From WQXF01 sp031552825 (GTDB lineage Bacteria; Bacillota; Clostridia; Christensenellales; Aristaeellaceae), in assembly GCA_031552825.1 (NCBI GenBank), contig JAVBMD010000025.1:1-64000 (forward strand): a stretch of DNA of 64,000 bases. Direction: 5' to 3'. Both the position numbers and the translations under genes were made by a program. The notes below the pieces were generated by a model that saw only the letters and a program-made list of their open reading frames with translations, did not search any database and was not told where the DNA came from. Positions 1 through 9,144 of the stretch are shown piece after piece; position 1 is the first letter of the stretch, and each line of letters begins with the position of its first letter.

Positions 1-5
1 GCGAA

Positions 6-172
6 GAGAAGGATTCCAAAGGGCGAGCGATAAGCCCTATGGCCGCCCTTCGCAAAGGGTGGAATTCCTTGCAAACCTTGCTTCGAGGCATTTCGCATCT
101 GCGGATGCGACCAGGGCTTTGCGATCGCCCTGGACCTTCGCAGCCCATCTGCGTGACTTTGTTGATGGTCTG
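6..172 (+). repeat. Dispersed nested-palindrome repeat, copy A
   Basis: These 167 bases recur without any indel at 20297-20463, with about 7 mismatches (roughly 96% identity). The core (8-139) begins GAAGG and ends CCTTC, so its ends are imperfect inverted repeats. Each end also folds on itself: AAAGGGC pairs with GCCCT near 20-37, and CCAGGGC pairs with GCCCTGG near 110-134. A 33-base tail holding CCATC/GATGG follows and is shared only with the second copy. A divergent inverted relative lies at 13070-13195. No protein is encoded convincingly. The architecture resembles a small non-autonomous palindromic element, but I cannot name a family. Confidence 0.8.
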
Positions 173-182
173 GAGCAGACGC

Positions 183-211
183 TTGCTTCTCTCTACGGGG
201 GATGATAGAAT
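183..211 (+). promoter_or_regulatory. Candidate sigma-A promoter for the alpha/beta hydrolase gene
   Basis: TTGCTT at 183-188 and TAGAAT at 206-211 are separated by 17 bases. The predicted start near 218 gives a leader of about 120 nt before the ATG at 338. The promoter lies just after the end of repeat copy A, so the repeat is upstream of, not inside, the transcript. Confidence 0.5.
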
Positions 212-337
212 ATGCGTAAGGAATATATGGAATCAATGGGGGAAAATGTACAATATTTCACAAAGAAGAAAGGAGCCGCAACACAACAGCAAGGTAATCC
301 GGTATTATTCATTTCATAAAGAGAAGGGGAAGAGCGC

Positions 338-2116
338 ATGAAAAAGGCTAGGACATTGCTCACGATCGCGCTGATTATGATTTTGCTTGGGTCGATGTTC
401 GCCAGCATGGTGCAGACCAACTTTGGCAAGGTAACCGTCAAGGATATCCGCGTCTCCGCGGCGGACGGCTCTCAGGTAAGCGCCCTTTTGTATGTTCCCA
501 AGGGAGTGGATGCCGAGCACAAAGCGCCCGGCGTTATCACCTGTGAGGGATACCTGAACTCCCGCGAGATGCAAACCAACTTCTCTATCGAGTACGCACG
601 GCGCGGCTACGTGGTTCTGGCCATCGATATGTATGGCCATGGCCGTTCCAGCACCGAGGTGGAGGACACCAAGGCCATGATCCCGGCCATCGAGTATATG
701 CGCACGCTGGCCTTTGTGGACAACGCCAACATCGGCTTGGAAGGCCACTCCAAGGGAGGCTTCTCGGCCACCATCGGCGCTACCTCGGTACCGGGCGCGG
801 TCAAATCGGTGCTGGCGGTGGGCTCCGGCCTGCAGTGGCCGGCATGGTTTGGCATCGTGGTGGACAATGCCACGCCCTTTAATTATGGTACGATCTTCGG
901 CAAGTACGATGAGTTCGGCTGGTTGTTCTGGCCGGAGGAGCATACCGCGCACAAAAACGTATCGGCCAGCGCGCAGTATAGCCCGCTGATGACCGCTGCC
1001 TGGGGTACCGGCGCGGAGCCGGTGGAGCCCTTCAAGTGGTATGGCGATAAGGCCGCCAATACCCAGCGCATCTTCTACCAACCCGCCGAGACCCATCCCT
1101 TTAACCACTTCTCCACCACCTCCACCGGCTATGCGATGGACTTCATGAACAAAACGCTGGAGGGTGGCAATCAGGCAGGTCTGGCGGACAACAACCAGAT
1201 CTGGCTGTGGAAGGAGATCTGCACCGGGATCGCGATGCTGGGTTTCTTCCTGTTCCTGTTCGCCTTTGGCGCGGTACTGGTGAAGACCGAGAAGAACCGG
1301 ACATATTTGGCTGAGCTGCCGGAAGCCAAGGGCAAGATTTCCCCCCGGTTTTGGATTCTGCTGGTGGTCGGCACCGCCATCCCGGCGCTGACCTACAAGT
1401 CCTTCATGCTCTGGGGCAGCAGCGGCTTCCTCAAGCTCTCGCGGATCTTCCCGCAGGAGATGGCCAGCCAAACCGCGACTTGGGCGCTGCTGAACGGCCT
1501 GATCGCATTGGCGCTGCTGCTGGCGATGCACTTCCTCTTTGGGAAAAAGGAAGGCGCGCGCGTCGCCGACTGGGGTCTTGCGGCCAAGGGCGGATGCGCG
1601 CTGCGCCATGTGCTGTGGGGCGTGATGGTGGCGGTGGCGGCCTACGCGCTGCTCTGCGCGGTGGATTTCTTCTTTAAGGTGGACTTCCGTTTCTGGCTGG
1701 TGGGCTTCATGCCGCTGACGCTGCCCAAGTTCCAAGCGCTGTGCGCCTACTTCGTGTTCTTTGCGGTGTATGCGCTGATTAACGCAGTGGTGCTCAACGC
1801 CACCTACCGCTTTGAAAAGGGCAGCTATGCGAAGACCGCGCTGCTCAGCGTGCTGGGCAACATCGGCGGCATGCTGGTGCTGCTGTTGTTCGGCTATGGT
1901 GCGCTGATCTTTGGCGGCAGCTTCCCCTTTGCCGATACCGACTGGTCGCTGCTGTTCATCGTGGCCATTCCGTTCCTGGTGACGCTGTCCATGGCGGCGC
2001 TGATCAATACCTACTTCTTCAAGAAGACAGGAACGGTTTACATGGGCGCGACGCTGAGCGCGCTGTTCCTCACCTTTGCGGTCGTGGGCAACACCTGCTT
2101 CCAGTTCCTGTTCTGA
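338..2116 (+). CDS. Alpha/beta hydrolase with C-terminal multi-pass membrane domain
   Basis: The 592-residue protein starts with a hydrophobic segment (about residues 6-26), likely a signal anchor. An alpha/beta hydrolase domain covers about residues 35-275. The nucleophile elbow is GHSKGG at 136-141 (Ser138), and a His in HPFNHF near the domain end could complete the triad. From about residue 288 the chain becomes strongly hydrophobic, with roughly eight predicted helices to the C-terminus. This suggests a membrane-bound, outward-facing esterase or lipase-like enzyme; the substrate cannot be inferred. AGAAGGGG precedes the ATG. It is followed by a bidirectional terminator and faces aroK, so it is probably monocistronic. 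No homologue of known function is recognised for the whole fusion. Confidence 0.75.
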   Translation: MKKARTLLTIALIMILLGSMFASMVQTNFGKVTVKDIRVSAADGSQVSALLYVPKGVDAEHKAPGVITCEGYLNSREMQTNFSIEYARRGYVVLAIDMYGHGRSSTEVEDTKAMIPAIEYMRTLAFVDNANIGLEGHSKGGFSATIGATSVPGAVKSVLAVGSGLQWPAWFGIVVDNATPFNYGTIFGKYDEFGWLFWPEEHTAHKNVSASAQYSPLMTAAWGTGAEPVEPFKWYGDKAANTQRIFYQPAETHPFNHFSTTSTGYAMDFMNKTLEGGNQAGLADNNQIWLWKEICTGIAMLGFFLFLFAFGAVLVKTEKNRTYLAELPEAKGKISPRFWILLVVGTAIPALTYKSFMLWGSSGFLKLSRIFPQEMASQTATWALLNGLIALALLLAMHFLFGKKEGARVADWGLAAKGGCALRHVLWGVMVAVAAYALLCAVDFFFKVDFRFWLVGFMPLTLPKFQALCAYFVFFAVYALINAVVLNATYRFEKGSYAKTALLSVLGNIGGMLVLLLFGYGALIFGGSFPFADTDWSLLFIVAIPFLVTLSMAALINTYFFKKTGTVYMGATLSALFLTFAVVGNTCFQFLF

Positions 2117-2122
2117 ACATAA

Positions 2123-2162
2123 AAAATAGCCGTCGCGCCGATCTGTGCGCGACGGCTATTTT
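2123..2162. terminator. Bidirectional intrinsic terminator between the hydrolase gene and aroK
   Basis: A perfect 16-bp stem (2123-2138 with 2147-2162) has an 8-base loop. It is flanked by an A run on the left and a T run on the right, so it can stop both converging transcripts. Confidence 0.85.
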
Positions 2163-2169
2163 ATTTGCT

Positions 2170-2691
2170 TTAAAGCAGGGCAAGCGCCCTCTGCGCGGCC
2201 TGCTCTCGTGTGCAGCCGCTGTTGTCCAGCCGCAGGTGCGCGGCGGCGCGGTAGAGCGGCTCGCGCTGCGCGAATAGCGTTTGTAGGCGAAGGGCGGCAT
2301 TGCCGGCCAGCAGCGGGCGGGTATCTTGCCGCACGTCGCCGATGATATCGGCCAGCGGGCGGTCGATCCATAGCACGGTGCCGCGCGCGCGCATCGTCTC
2401 CACGTTGGCGGGATCGAGCACGATGCCGCCGCCGGTGGCGATCACCGTCGCGCCGGGCTGCGCCGCCAGCGTTTCCAAGGTTTGCCGCTCCAGCGCGCGA
2501 AAGGCGGGCTCGCCCTGCTCGGCAAAGAACCGCGCGATGGGCATGCCGATCTGCGCCTCAATGCGCGCGTCGATATCGGCAAAGGGCAGCGCCAGCGCCT
2601 CCGCGATGCGCTCGCCCAGCACGCTCTTGCCGCAGCCCGGCATGCCGATCAGGAACAGCGGGCGCGGCGCAAGTCTCGCTTCAAGCTTCAT
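2170..2691 (-). CDS. aroK: Shikimate kinase
   Basis: The 173-residue protein phosphorylates shikimate with ATP to shikimate 3-phosphate in the cytoplasmic chorismate pathway. The P-loop GMPGCGKS is at residues 16-23. A following DID motif and the GGG triplet (near residue 88) match the shikimate-binding positions, and an RPLL stretch fits the lid. Its length is typical of bacterial AroK. Its ATG overlaps the end of pheA by 11 nt, so it is the last gene of the aromatic operon and probably translationally coupled to pheA. Confidence 0.93.
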   Translation of the reverse strand: MKLEARLAPRPLFLIGMPGCGKSVLGERIAEALALPFADIDARIEAQIGMPIARFFAEQGEPAFRALERQTLETLAAQPGATVIATGGGIVLDPANVETMRARGTVLWIDRPLADIIGDVRQDTRPLLAGNAALRLQTLFAQREPLYRAAAHLRLDNSGCTREQAAQRALALL

Positions 2692-3805
2692 GCGCGAGTC
2701 CTCGGGCGGCGGGGTAGTGGCCGAGCACGCGGCAGTCGACGCAATCGGCCTCCAGCGCCTCCACCAGCACCGCCAGCTTTTGCGCCGAGAGTGCGCCCTC
2801 GATGTCCACCAAGAACCGATACTCCCAGTTCTGCCCCGGGATGGGGCGCGACTCGATGCGCGTGAGGTTCATGCCCAGCGCCACAAAGGCGGCCAGCGCC
2901 CGGTGCAGCGTGCCCCGCTCGTGCCGCAGCGCGAAGGACAGCGTGGCCTTGTTGTGACCGGTGAAATCCTCGGCGGGGCGCACCGCTACCACCACGAAGC
3001 GAGTGGCGTTTCCGGCTTGGGTTTGGATGCCTTCGGCCAGCACGTCAAGGCCATAGCATTGGGCGGCGAGTCGGCTGGCGATGGCGGCGTTGCGCATATC
3101 GCCTAGCTCGGCCACGTGCCGCGCGCTGACGGCGGTGTTGAGGTGCGGCTGGCGCACCCAGCCGGGATGCCCCGCCAGATAGGCTTTGCACTGCAGGAAG
3201 CCCTGCTCGTGGCTGTACACGGTATGGATGTCCTCCAGCTTTGCGCCGGGCAGCGCCAACAGGCAGTGCGCCACCGGCAGCAGCACCTCGCCGACGATGT
3301 GGCAGCGATGCGCGTCCAGCAGATCGTACACATCGGCGATGCTGCCCGCCGAGGAGTTCTCCAGCGGCAACACGCCGCAGGCGGCCTTGCCTTCGGATAC
3401 CGCTTGAAATACTTCATCAAACGAGCGGCAGGGCAACAGCGCCGCCGCCTCGCCGCCGTGGAGCAACGCCGCCTGATGGCCGAACGCGCCGGGCACGCCC
3501 TGGTAGGCGACGGCGGCATCGGCGGGCTCAGTTTCCGCCAGCAAGCGCGCCTGCTCCTCGCGGGAAAGGCGCATCAATAGTTCAAAAAAATCCTTTGCGG
3601 CATCGGCAAGCGCGGGATCGGCGATCTGTGCCGCACGGGAGGCCAGCACCGCGCGCTCGCGCGCCGGGTCGGTGATGGGCAGGCCGTTCTCCTGCTTGTA
3701 TGCACCGACCTTACGCGCCAGCGCCATGCGTTGTTCAAATAGCCTAGTGAGCTCGGCGTCCACCGCGTCGATGCCTTGGCGCAGGTCGGAAAGACGATCG
3801 CTCAT
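2681..3805 (-). CDS. pheA: Bifunctional chorismate mutase / prephenate dehydratase
   Basis: The 374-residue protein carries an AroQ-type chorismate mutase helix domain (about 1-88), a prephenate dehydratase domain (about 98-276, with the TRF signature at 268-270) and a C-terminal ACT domain (about 286-365, with the ESRP motif at 318-321) expected to bind phenylalanine for feedback inhibition. It converts chorismate to phenylpyruvate. The open frame extends further upstream inside aroC, but the ATG at 3805 overlaps the aroC stop as ATGA and begins exactly at the mutase domain, so that start is chosen. The order mutase-dehydratase-ACT is the usual one for fused PheA. Confidence 0.93.
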   Translation of the reverse strand: MSDRLSDLRQGIDAVDAELTRLFEQRMALARKVGAYKQENGLPITDPARERAVLASRAAQIADPALADAAKDFFELLMRLSREEQARLLAETEPADAAVAYQGVPGAFGHQAALLHGGEAAALLPCRSFDEVFQAVSEGKAACGVLPLENSSAGSIADVYDLLDAHRCHIVGEVLLPVAHCLLALPGAKLEDIHTVYSHEQGFLQCKAYLAGHPGWVRQPHLNTAVSARHVAELGDMRNAAIASRLAAQCYGLDVLAEGIQTQAGNATRFVVVAVRPAEDFTGHNKATLSFALRHERGTLHRALAAFVALGMNLTRIESRPIPGQNWEYRFLVDIEGALSAQKLAVLVEALEADCVDCRVLGHYPAARGLAHEA

Positions 3806-4890
3806 CGCCCTTCTACCTCCAAGCACAACTCGAGCAGGCCGATCAGCATCGTGCTTTCGACCACCGGCACCGCGCGCAGCACGATGCAGGGATCGTGCCG
3901 CCCGCCCACTGACAGCGGCACCTGCTCGCGCCGCTGCACGTCCACGGTCTCCTGCACGCGCGCGATGGAGGGCGTGGGCTTGAAGCCGACGCGCACCGTC
4001 ACCGGCATGCCGCTGGTGATGCCGCCGAGCACGCCGCCGTGCTGGTTGGCGGAGGTGAGCACGCGGTCGCCGCTGAGAATGAAGGGATCGTTGGCCTCGC
4101 TGCCCAGCTTGGTGGTCAGCCCAAAGCCGCCGCCGAAGGATATGCCCTTGACCGCGGGGATCGAGAACAGCAAGCTGGAGAGCACGCTCTCCACCGAACC
4201 GAAGAAGGGTTCGCCCCAACCTGCGGGTACGCCCACCGCCGCACAGGCCACCACGCCGCCCACCGAATCGCCTTGGCCGCGCGCGTCCTCGATGGCGGCG
4301 CGCATCGGCTGCTCCATCTCCGGATCGAGCAACGGAAAGGGTAGGCGGCGCAGCGCCTCCAATTGCTCGGCGGTGACGGCGGCATCGTCGAGCAACGCGT
4401 CGCGCACGGTATGGATGCTCTGGATGTGCGCGCCGACGGTGATGCCCTTCTTGGCGAGGATTTGCCGCGCGACCGCTCCGGCAAACACCAGCGGCGCGGT
4501 GAGGCGGCCGGAGAAGTGACCGCCGCCGCGCGGGTCGTTGAAGCCGTGGTATTTCACCCAGCCGGTGTAATCGGCATGCCCGGGACGCATGATGCTCAGG
4601 ATGGCGTCATAATCCTGCGGGCGCACGTTCTGGTTCTGGATGATGCCGCACAGCGGCGCGCCAGTGGTTGCCCCCCGGTACAGGCCGGAGAGCACGCGCA
4701 CGGCGTCGGGCTCGCGGCGCGGGGTGGAGGTAGCGTCGCGGCCCGGCGCGCGTCGCGAAAGGTCGAACTCGATGGCCGCCATGTCCAGCTCGATACCGGC
4801 GGGCAAGCCGTCGATGACGATACCCACCGCCTCGCCGTGTGATTCCCCGAAGATGCTCAGTTGCAGCTTTTCTCCCCATTGTCCGCGCAT
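3802..4890 (-). CDS. aroC: Chorismate synthase
   Basis: The 362-residue enzyme removes phosphate from 5-enolpyruvylshikimate 3-phosphate to give chorismate, using reduced FMN. The N-terminal signature with FGESHG is present (residues about 14-19), as are the RRAPG loop and a GGGHFSGR stretch typical of the flavin site. Its length fits the family. The start overlaps the end of aroA by 34 nt, and its stop overlaps the pheA start (ATGA), so translation is probably coupled through the block. Confidence 0.95.
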   Translation of the reverse strand: MRGQWGEKLQLSIFGESHGEAVGIVIDGLPAGIELDMAAIEFDLSRRAPGRDATSTPRREPDAVRVLSGLYRGATTGAPLCGIIQNQNVRPQDYDAILSIMRPGHADYTGWVKYHGFNDPRGGGHFSGRLTAPLVFAGAVARQILAKKGITVGAHIQSIHTVRDALLDDAAVTAEQLEALRRLPFPLLDPEMEQPMRAAIEDARGQGDSVGGVVACAAVGVPAGWGEPFFGSVESVLSSLLFSIPAVKGISFGGGFGLTTKLGSEANDPFILSGDRVLTSANQHGGVLGGITSGMPVTVRVGFKPTPSIARVQETVDVQRREQVPLSVGGRHDPCIVLRAVPVVESTMLIGLLELCLEVEGR

Positions 4891-6167
4891 AGGTACTTGC
4901 CTCCCAGTTGTTCAAATTCTTGCCAGAAAGCGGGGGCGGATTTGGCTACCGCGCCGCCGCCGGTCAATTCGATGGGTGCATCGCATAGCGGCGCGGTGAT
5001 GGCAAGCGCCATGGCGATGCGATGGTCGTTATGGCTGTCGGCGCGTCCGCCGCGCAGACGCTTGCCGCCTCTTATGATGAGGCCATCGGGGCGCTCCACA
5101 ATGTCGGCGCCCAGCGCGGCCAGCTCGGCGCGCAGGGCGGCCAACCGGTCGCTCTCCTTGATGCGCAGGCGCGCCGCGCCTTCGATGCGGGTCTCGCCAA
5201 CAGCCGCGCAGGCTGCCACCGCCAGCGCGGGCACCAGATCCGGCACCTGCGAAGCGTCGATGCGCGCGCCATGCAAGGTGGAGGGGCGGGCGATCCAATC
5301 GTCACCCTCGCGGCGGATATCGCCGCCCATGCCGCGCAGGATGTCCACCACCGCGCGGTCGCCCTGAATGCTGCCACCATCTAGTCCGGTCAGGCGCGCC
5401 TCGCCGCCCAGCGCACCGGCGACTAGGTAAAACGCGGCGTGCGACCAATCGCCCTCCACGGTGAAGCTGCCCGCTTGCGCGCGCTGGCCGCCCGGCACCC
5501 GCAGCGTGCGTTCATCGAGCCATTCCGCGCGAACGCCGCACCGCGCCAGCGCCGCCAGCGTCAGATCGATGTAGGCGCGCGATTCCACCGCGCCGGTGAG
5601 GCGGATCGTAGAATCCTGCGCAAGGCGCGGCAGCGCGAACAGCAGGCCGCTGACAAACTGGCTGGATACATCGCCGGGCAGCGTAAAGTCGCCGCCGCGC
5701 AGGCTGCCTTGCACGGTGATGGCGTCGGTTTCGTCGATCCACCGCGCGCCCTGCGCGGCGAATAGCTCGCGATAGATCGCCAGCGGGCGCTGGAGCAGCC
5801 GCCCCTTGCCCTCGAAGCGCACCGGCTTGCCGCCGTCCAGCGCCAGCGGCATCAAAAAACGCAGCGTGGAGCCCGATTCGCCGCAGGGCGCGATGCGCTC
5901 CGCATCCGGCGCAGGGGGAAGACCGCCGCGCAGCGCGCATTCGTAAAAGCCAGGCGCACCGGGCAGCGGGCGCAGCCCATCGGCGACCGCCAAGCCCATG
6001 CCGGTGACGCAGGCCAGCGTGGCCTCGATGTCCTGCGAGGGTTGCAGCGGGGCGATGCGGCTTTCACCGGCGGCCAGCGCGGCACAGAGCAGCGCGCGGT
6101 GCGATGCGCTCTTGCTGGGCAGAATGCGCAGCGCGCCGGAGAGCGGCGAGGGCTGTATGATCCTCAT
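4857..6167 (-). CDS. aroA: 3-phosphoshikimate 1-carboxyvinyltransferase (EPSP synthase)
   Basis: The 436-residue enzyme joins PEP and shikimate 3-phosphate. The N-terminal PSKSASHR (Lys19, Arg24) is the shikimate-phosphate binding motif, and SSQF, SDR and DHRIAM segments typical of the two-domain fold are visible further on. The start overlaps the stop of aroB by 4 nt (ATGA), and the C-terminus overlaps aroC. I did not assign class I or II glyphosate sensitivity because that needs an alignment. Confidence 0.95.
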   Translation of the reverse strand: MRIIQPSPLSGALRILPSKSASHRALLCAALAAGESRIAPLQPSQDIEATLACVTGMGLAVADGLRPLPGAPGFYECALRGGLPPAPDAERIAPCGESGSTLRFLMPLALDGGKPVRFEGKGRLLQRPLAIYRELFAAQGARWIDETDAITVQGSLRGGDFTLPGDVSSQFVSGLLFALPRLAQDSTIRLTGAVESRAYIDLTLAALARCGVRAEWLDERTLRVPGGQRAQAGSFTVEGDWSHAAFYLVAGALGGEARLTGLDGGSIQGDRAVVDILRGMGGDIRREGDDWIARPSTLHGARIDASQVPDLVPALAVAACAAVGETRIEGAARLRIKESDRLAALRAELAALGADIVERPDGLIIRGGKRLRGGRADSHNDHRIAMALAITAPLCDAPIELTGGGAVAKSAPAFWQEFEQLGGKYLCADNGEKSCN

Positions 6168-7249
6168 GCGCTTACCTCGTCGGCCAGCAGCGCCGCCAGC
6201 TCCTGCCGGGGTACCGGGCGTACCGTGGCGCGGCCAATCTGCTCGAGCAGCACGACGCGCACCGCGTCGCCCTCAGCCTTTTTATCCAGCGCCATGGCGC
6301 GCGCCAGCTCGGCTGCGGCGGCCTGCGGCGCGGATGTGGGCAGCCCGTAGCGCGCCAACAGTGCGCGGATGCGCTCCGCCGTGCCGGGCGGCGTGACGCC
6401 CAGCCGCTCGCCCCAACGCGCCGCCGCCACCATGCCGATACAGACCGCCTCGCCGTGCAGCAGCGTCCCGTAGCCCAGCGTATTTTCCAGCGCATGCCCC
6501 AGCGTATGGCCGAAATTAAGCTGCATGCGGTCGCCGTAGTCGAAGGGGTCGCGACGCACGTAATCGGCCTTGAGCTGGCAGCAGCGCGCGATGATGGCTT
6601 CCATTTCTCCGGCGATGCCGGAGCGCCCGTCCGCCGCCTCCAGTTGCGCAAACAGCGCCGCGTCGGCGATGCAGCCGTACTTGATGACCTCGCCCAGCCC
6701 GGCGCCCAGTTCGCGCGCATCCAGCGTATCCAGCGTACGCGGATCGATGAGCACCAGCGCGGGCTGGTGGAACGCGCCGACGAGGTTCTTGCCCCGGGGC
6801 AGATTGACGGCCACCTTGCCGCCCACAGAGGAATCCACCTGCGCCAGCAGCGTGGTGGGAATTTGGAGGAGGTTCGCGCCGCGCTGGTAGCTGGCGGCGG
6901 CATAACCCGCCAAGTCGCCCACCACCCCGCCGCCCAGCGCTACCACCAAATCTGAACGGGTGAGGCGGGCATCCAGAAAGGCGTCGTATAGGCGCAGCAA
7001 CTGCTCGTGGCACTTGCTGGCCTCGCCTGCGGGCACGATGGCCAGCGTGCTTTCGATGACGGCGCTGGTAAGCAGCTTGGCAACGCGCTCGCCGAACAGC
7101 GGCGCGGTGTGCGCATCGGCGACGATGACGGCGCGCCGCCCTCGCCACGGCGCGAGGGCGGCGGTCAACGCCGCCGCGTCCGCGAGCAGGCCGGGCGCGA
7201 TGCAAATTTCGTAGGTCTGCCTATCGGCCTGAACGGCCACGCTCCGCAC
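6164..7249 (-). CDS. aroB: 3-dehydroquinate synthase
   Basis: The 361-residue NAD- and metal-dependent enzyme cyclises DAHP to 3-dehydroquinate. GGGVVGD at 106-112 is the nucleotide-binding motif. SVGGK at 141-145 and a downstream HGEAV stretch supply substrate and metal-binding residues. The coding region overlaps tyrA by 29 nt at its start and aroA by 4 nt at its end, indicating one polycistronic mRNA. Confidence 0.95.
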   Translation of the reverse strand: MRSVAVQADRQTYEICIAPGLLADAAALTAALAPWRGRRAVIVADAHTAPLFGERVAKLLTSAVIESTLAIVPAGEASKCHEQLLRLYDAFLDARLTRSDLVVALGGGVVGDLAGYAAASYQRGANLLQIPTTLLAQVDSSVGGKVAVNLPRGKNLVGAFHQPALVLIDPRTLDTLDARELGAGLGEVIKYGCIADAALFAQLEAADGRSGIAGEMEAIIARCCQLKADYVRRDPFDYGDRMQLNFGHTLGHALENTLGYGTLLHGEAVCIGMVAAARWGERLGVTPPGTAERIRALLARYGLPTSAPQAAAAELARAMALDKKAEGDAVRVVLLEQIGRATVRPVPRQELAALLADEVSA

Positions 7250-8090
7250 GATCCCACGCCTCCTTTTTCGCCGCTGTGGCGCGCAGCCGGGCGCTCAGCG
7301 CCTCCCGGTCCTCGCCGCGCAGCAGCGCCTCATATTCCTTCAGCTTTTCCGCCAGCTCGCCTACCAAGTCGGCCAGCAGCGCCCGGTTGTCCCAGAACAG
7401 CTCGGTCCACAGCGAGGCATCCAGCGCCGCCACGCGCGTCGCGCCGCGAAAGCTGCCGCCCTCATAGCCTCGGCTGGTGTCAAACGGCGATTGCTCGCAG
7501 ATGGCCAGCGCCAGCACGTGCATCATCTGGCTGGTGTAGGCGATGTGCAGATCGTGCGCCTCGGGCGTGGTGCGCACCACGTCGGCGCAGCCGATGCGCA
7601 GCGCGACGTCGCGCAGCAGCGCCACAGCCTGTTCCGGCGCGCCGGGCGCAGGGGTGAGCAGGTAGTGCGCGCGGTGGAACAGCGTGGGCGTGGCGTGGGC
7701 GAAGCCGCCCTTTTCCTTGCCTGCCATGGGGTGGCCGCCGATGAAGGAAACCTGCTCCGGCAGCGCTTCCCGCGCGGCCTGCATGACGGATTGCTTGACG
7801 CCGCACACGTCGGTGACCACCGCGCCGGGCTTGAGCCGGGGCGCGATGCGCGCCAGCAGCGCTGCGCAGGCCTCGGGATGCAGGCAGAGAAACAGCAGGT
7901 CGGCCTGCTCCAGCGGTGCTTCGTCCAGCGAGGCGTAGGCGGCGTCGACGGCGTTCGCGTCCAGCGCGTCGGCACGCGTGGCGGGGTCGAGATCCACAGC
8001 CCACAGCGTTTCACCGGCGCGAGGGGCGGCGCGCAGCGCCAGCGCTAGGCTGCCGCCGATCAAGCCCAGGCCGATGATGCCGATTCGCAT
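7221..8090 (-). CDS. tyrA: Prephenate dehydrogenase
   Basis: The 289-residue enzyme oxidatively decarboxylates prephenate to 4-hydroxyphenylpyruvate. The N-terminal Rossmann motif GLGLIGGS (7-14) binds NAD(P), and GGHPMAGKEKGG is the characteristic catalytic-domain segment. The protein ends after the dimerisation domain and lacks a C-terminal ACT domain, so tyrosine feedback, if any, is not through ACT. It lies 40 nt after aroF and overlaps aroB. Confidence 0.92.
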   Translation of the reverse strand: MRIGIIGLGLIGGSLALALRAAPRAGETLWAVDLDPATRADALDANAVDAAYASLDEAPLEQADLLFLCLHPEACAALLARIAPRLKPGAVVTDVCGVKQSVMQAAREALPEQVSFIGGHPMAGKEKGGFAHATPTLFHRAHYLLTPAPGAPEQAVALLRDVALRIGCADVVRTTPEAHDLHIAYTSQMMHVLALAICEQSPFDTSRGYEGGSFRGATRVAALDASLWTELFWDNRALLADLVGELAEKLKEYEALLRGEDREALSARLRATAAKKEAWDRAERGRSGR

Positions 8091-8130
8091 AATGCTCTCC
8101 TTATGATTCCGAAATATTTGACGGGCGGAA

Positions 8131-9144
8131 TTATAGCGTTCTGTTTACAATCGGCGCGAGCGCGCGCACCTTGCCCACGAGCGCGTCAAACATGTCTGGC
8201 GTAATGGACTGCGCGCCGTCGCACAGCGCGTGGGCGGGATCGTTGTGTACCTCGATGACCAGCCCGTCCGCCCCGGCGGCGATGGCGGCCAGCGACATGG
8301 TTTCCACCATCCACGCCTGCCCGGTGGCATGCGAGGGATCGACCACCACCGGCAGGTGGCTGAGCCGCTTGACGGCGGGGATGGCCGAGAGATCCAGCGT
8401 GTTGCGGGTAAACACCTCGAAGGTGCGGATGCCGCGCTCGCACAGGATGACGTTGGGGTTTCCGCTGGCCAAGATATACTCGGCGCTCATCAGCCACTCC
8501 TCGATGGTGGCCGAAAGGCCGCGCTTGAGCAGCACCGGCCGCTTGGTGCGCCCCAACTCCTTGAGCAGATCGAAGTTCTGCATGTTGCGCGCGCCGACTT
8601 GAATCACATCCACCCGCGCGTCGAACAGCTCGACCAGGCGCGGCGACATGATCTCGGTAACGATGGGCATGCCAGTTTCGGCGCGCGCCTCGGCCAGCAG
8701 ATCCAGACCGGTGGTCTCCAGCCCCTGAAAGGCGTAGGGCGAGGTGCGCGGCTTGTACGCGCCGCCGCGCAGCATGCGCGCGCCGCTCCCTTGCACCGCG
8801 CGGGCGATGCCGGTGATCTGTTCCGGCCCCTCCACAGAGCAGGGACCGGCGACCAGACACAGCTTGTTGCCGCCCACCTCCACGCCGCCGCAGTCGATGC
8901 GGCTGTCGTCGGGGTGAAACTTGCGGCTGGCTTTCTTGAAGGGCTCGGATACGCGCATCACGCGATCCACCCCCGCGCGCAGGGCATAGGCGGTTGGATC
9001 CAGCCGGGCGATATCGCCGAGCACGCCGAGCACGGTGCAGTCGACGCCGTCGTTGCGCTGCACCTGCATGCCCTCGCGCAGCAGTTCCTCGACCACGGCG
9101 GTGATTTGATCCGGCGTGGACTTGGGCTTCATAATAAGGATCAT
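8131..9144 (-). CDS. aroF: 3-deoxy-7-phosphoheptulonate synthase (DAHP synthase, AroAI-beta / Thermotoga type)
   Basis: The 337-residue enzyme condenses PEP and erythrose 4-phosphate, the first step of the aromatic pathway. A short N-terminal ferredoxin-like regulatory domain (about residues 1-65) precedes the barrel domain with AGPCSVE, GGAYKPRTSPY and DPSHATG motifs. Such N-terminal domains mediate Phe/Tyr inhibition in the Thermotoga-type enzyme. The frame is open 13 codons further upstream, but the ATG at 9144 overlaps the epimerase stop (ATGA), has GGAGG 7 nt upstream, and begins with the usual MIxxMKP pattern. Confidence 0.93.
   Translation of the reverse strand: MILIMKPKSTPDQITAVVEELLREGMQVQRNDGVDCTVLGVLGDIARLDPTAYALRAGVDRVMRVSEPFKKASRKFHPDDSRIDCGGVEVGGNKLCLVAGPCSVEGPEQITGIARAVQGSGARMLRGGAYKPRTSPYAFQGLETTGLDLLAEARAETGMPIVTEIMSPRLVELFDARVDVIQVGARNMQNFDLLKELGRTKRPVLLKRGLSATIEEWLMSAEYILASGNPNVILCERGIRTFEVFTRNTLDLSAIPAVKRLSHLPVVVDPSHATGQAWMVETMSLAAIAAGADGLVIEVHNDPAHALCDGAQSITPDMFDALVGKVRALAPIVNRTL

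Noticed and set aside
212..319. A 35-codon frame (ATG at 212) in phase with the hydrolase gene
   Set aside because: Its start directly abuts the candidate -10 box, so it would lie upstream of the transcript start. No recognisable content.
314..1735. Long minus-strand open frame opposite the hydrolase gene
   Set aside because: His/Arg/Gln-rich composition typical of an antisense shadow in GC-rich DNA; no ribosome site or domain.
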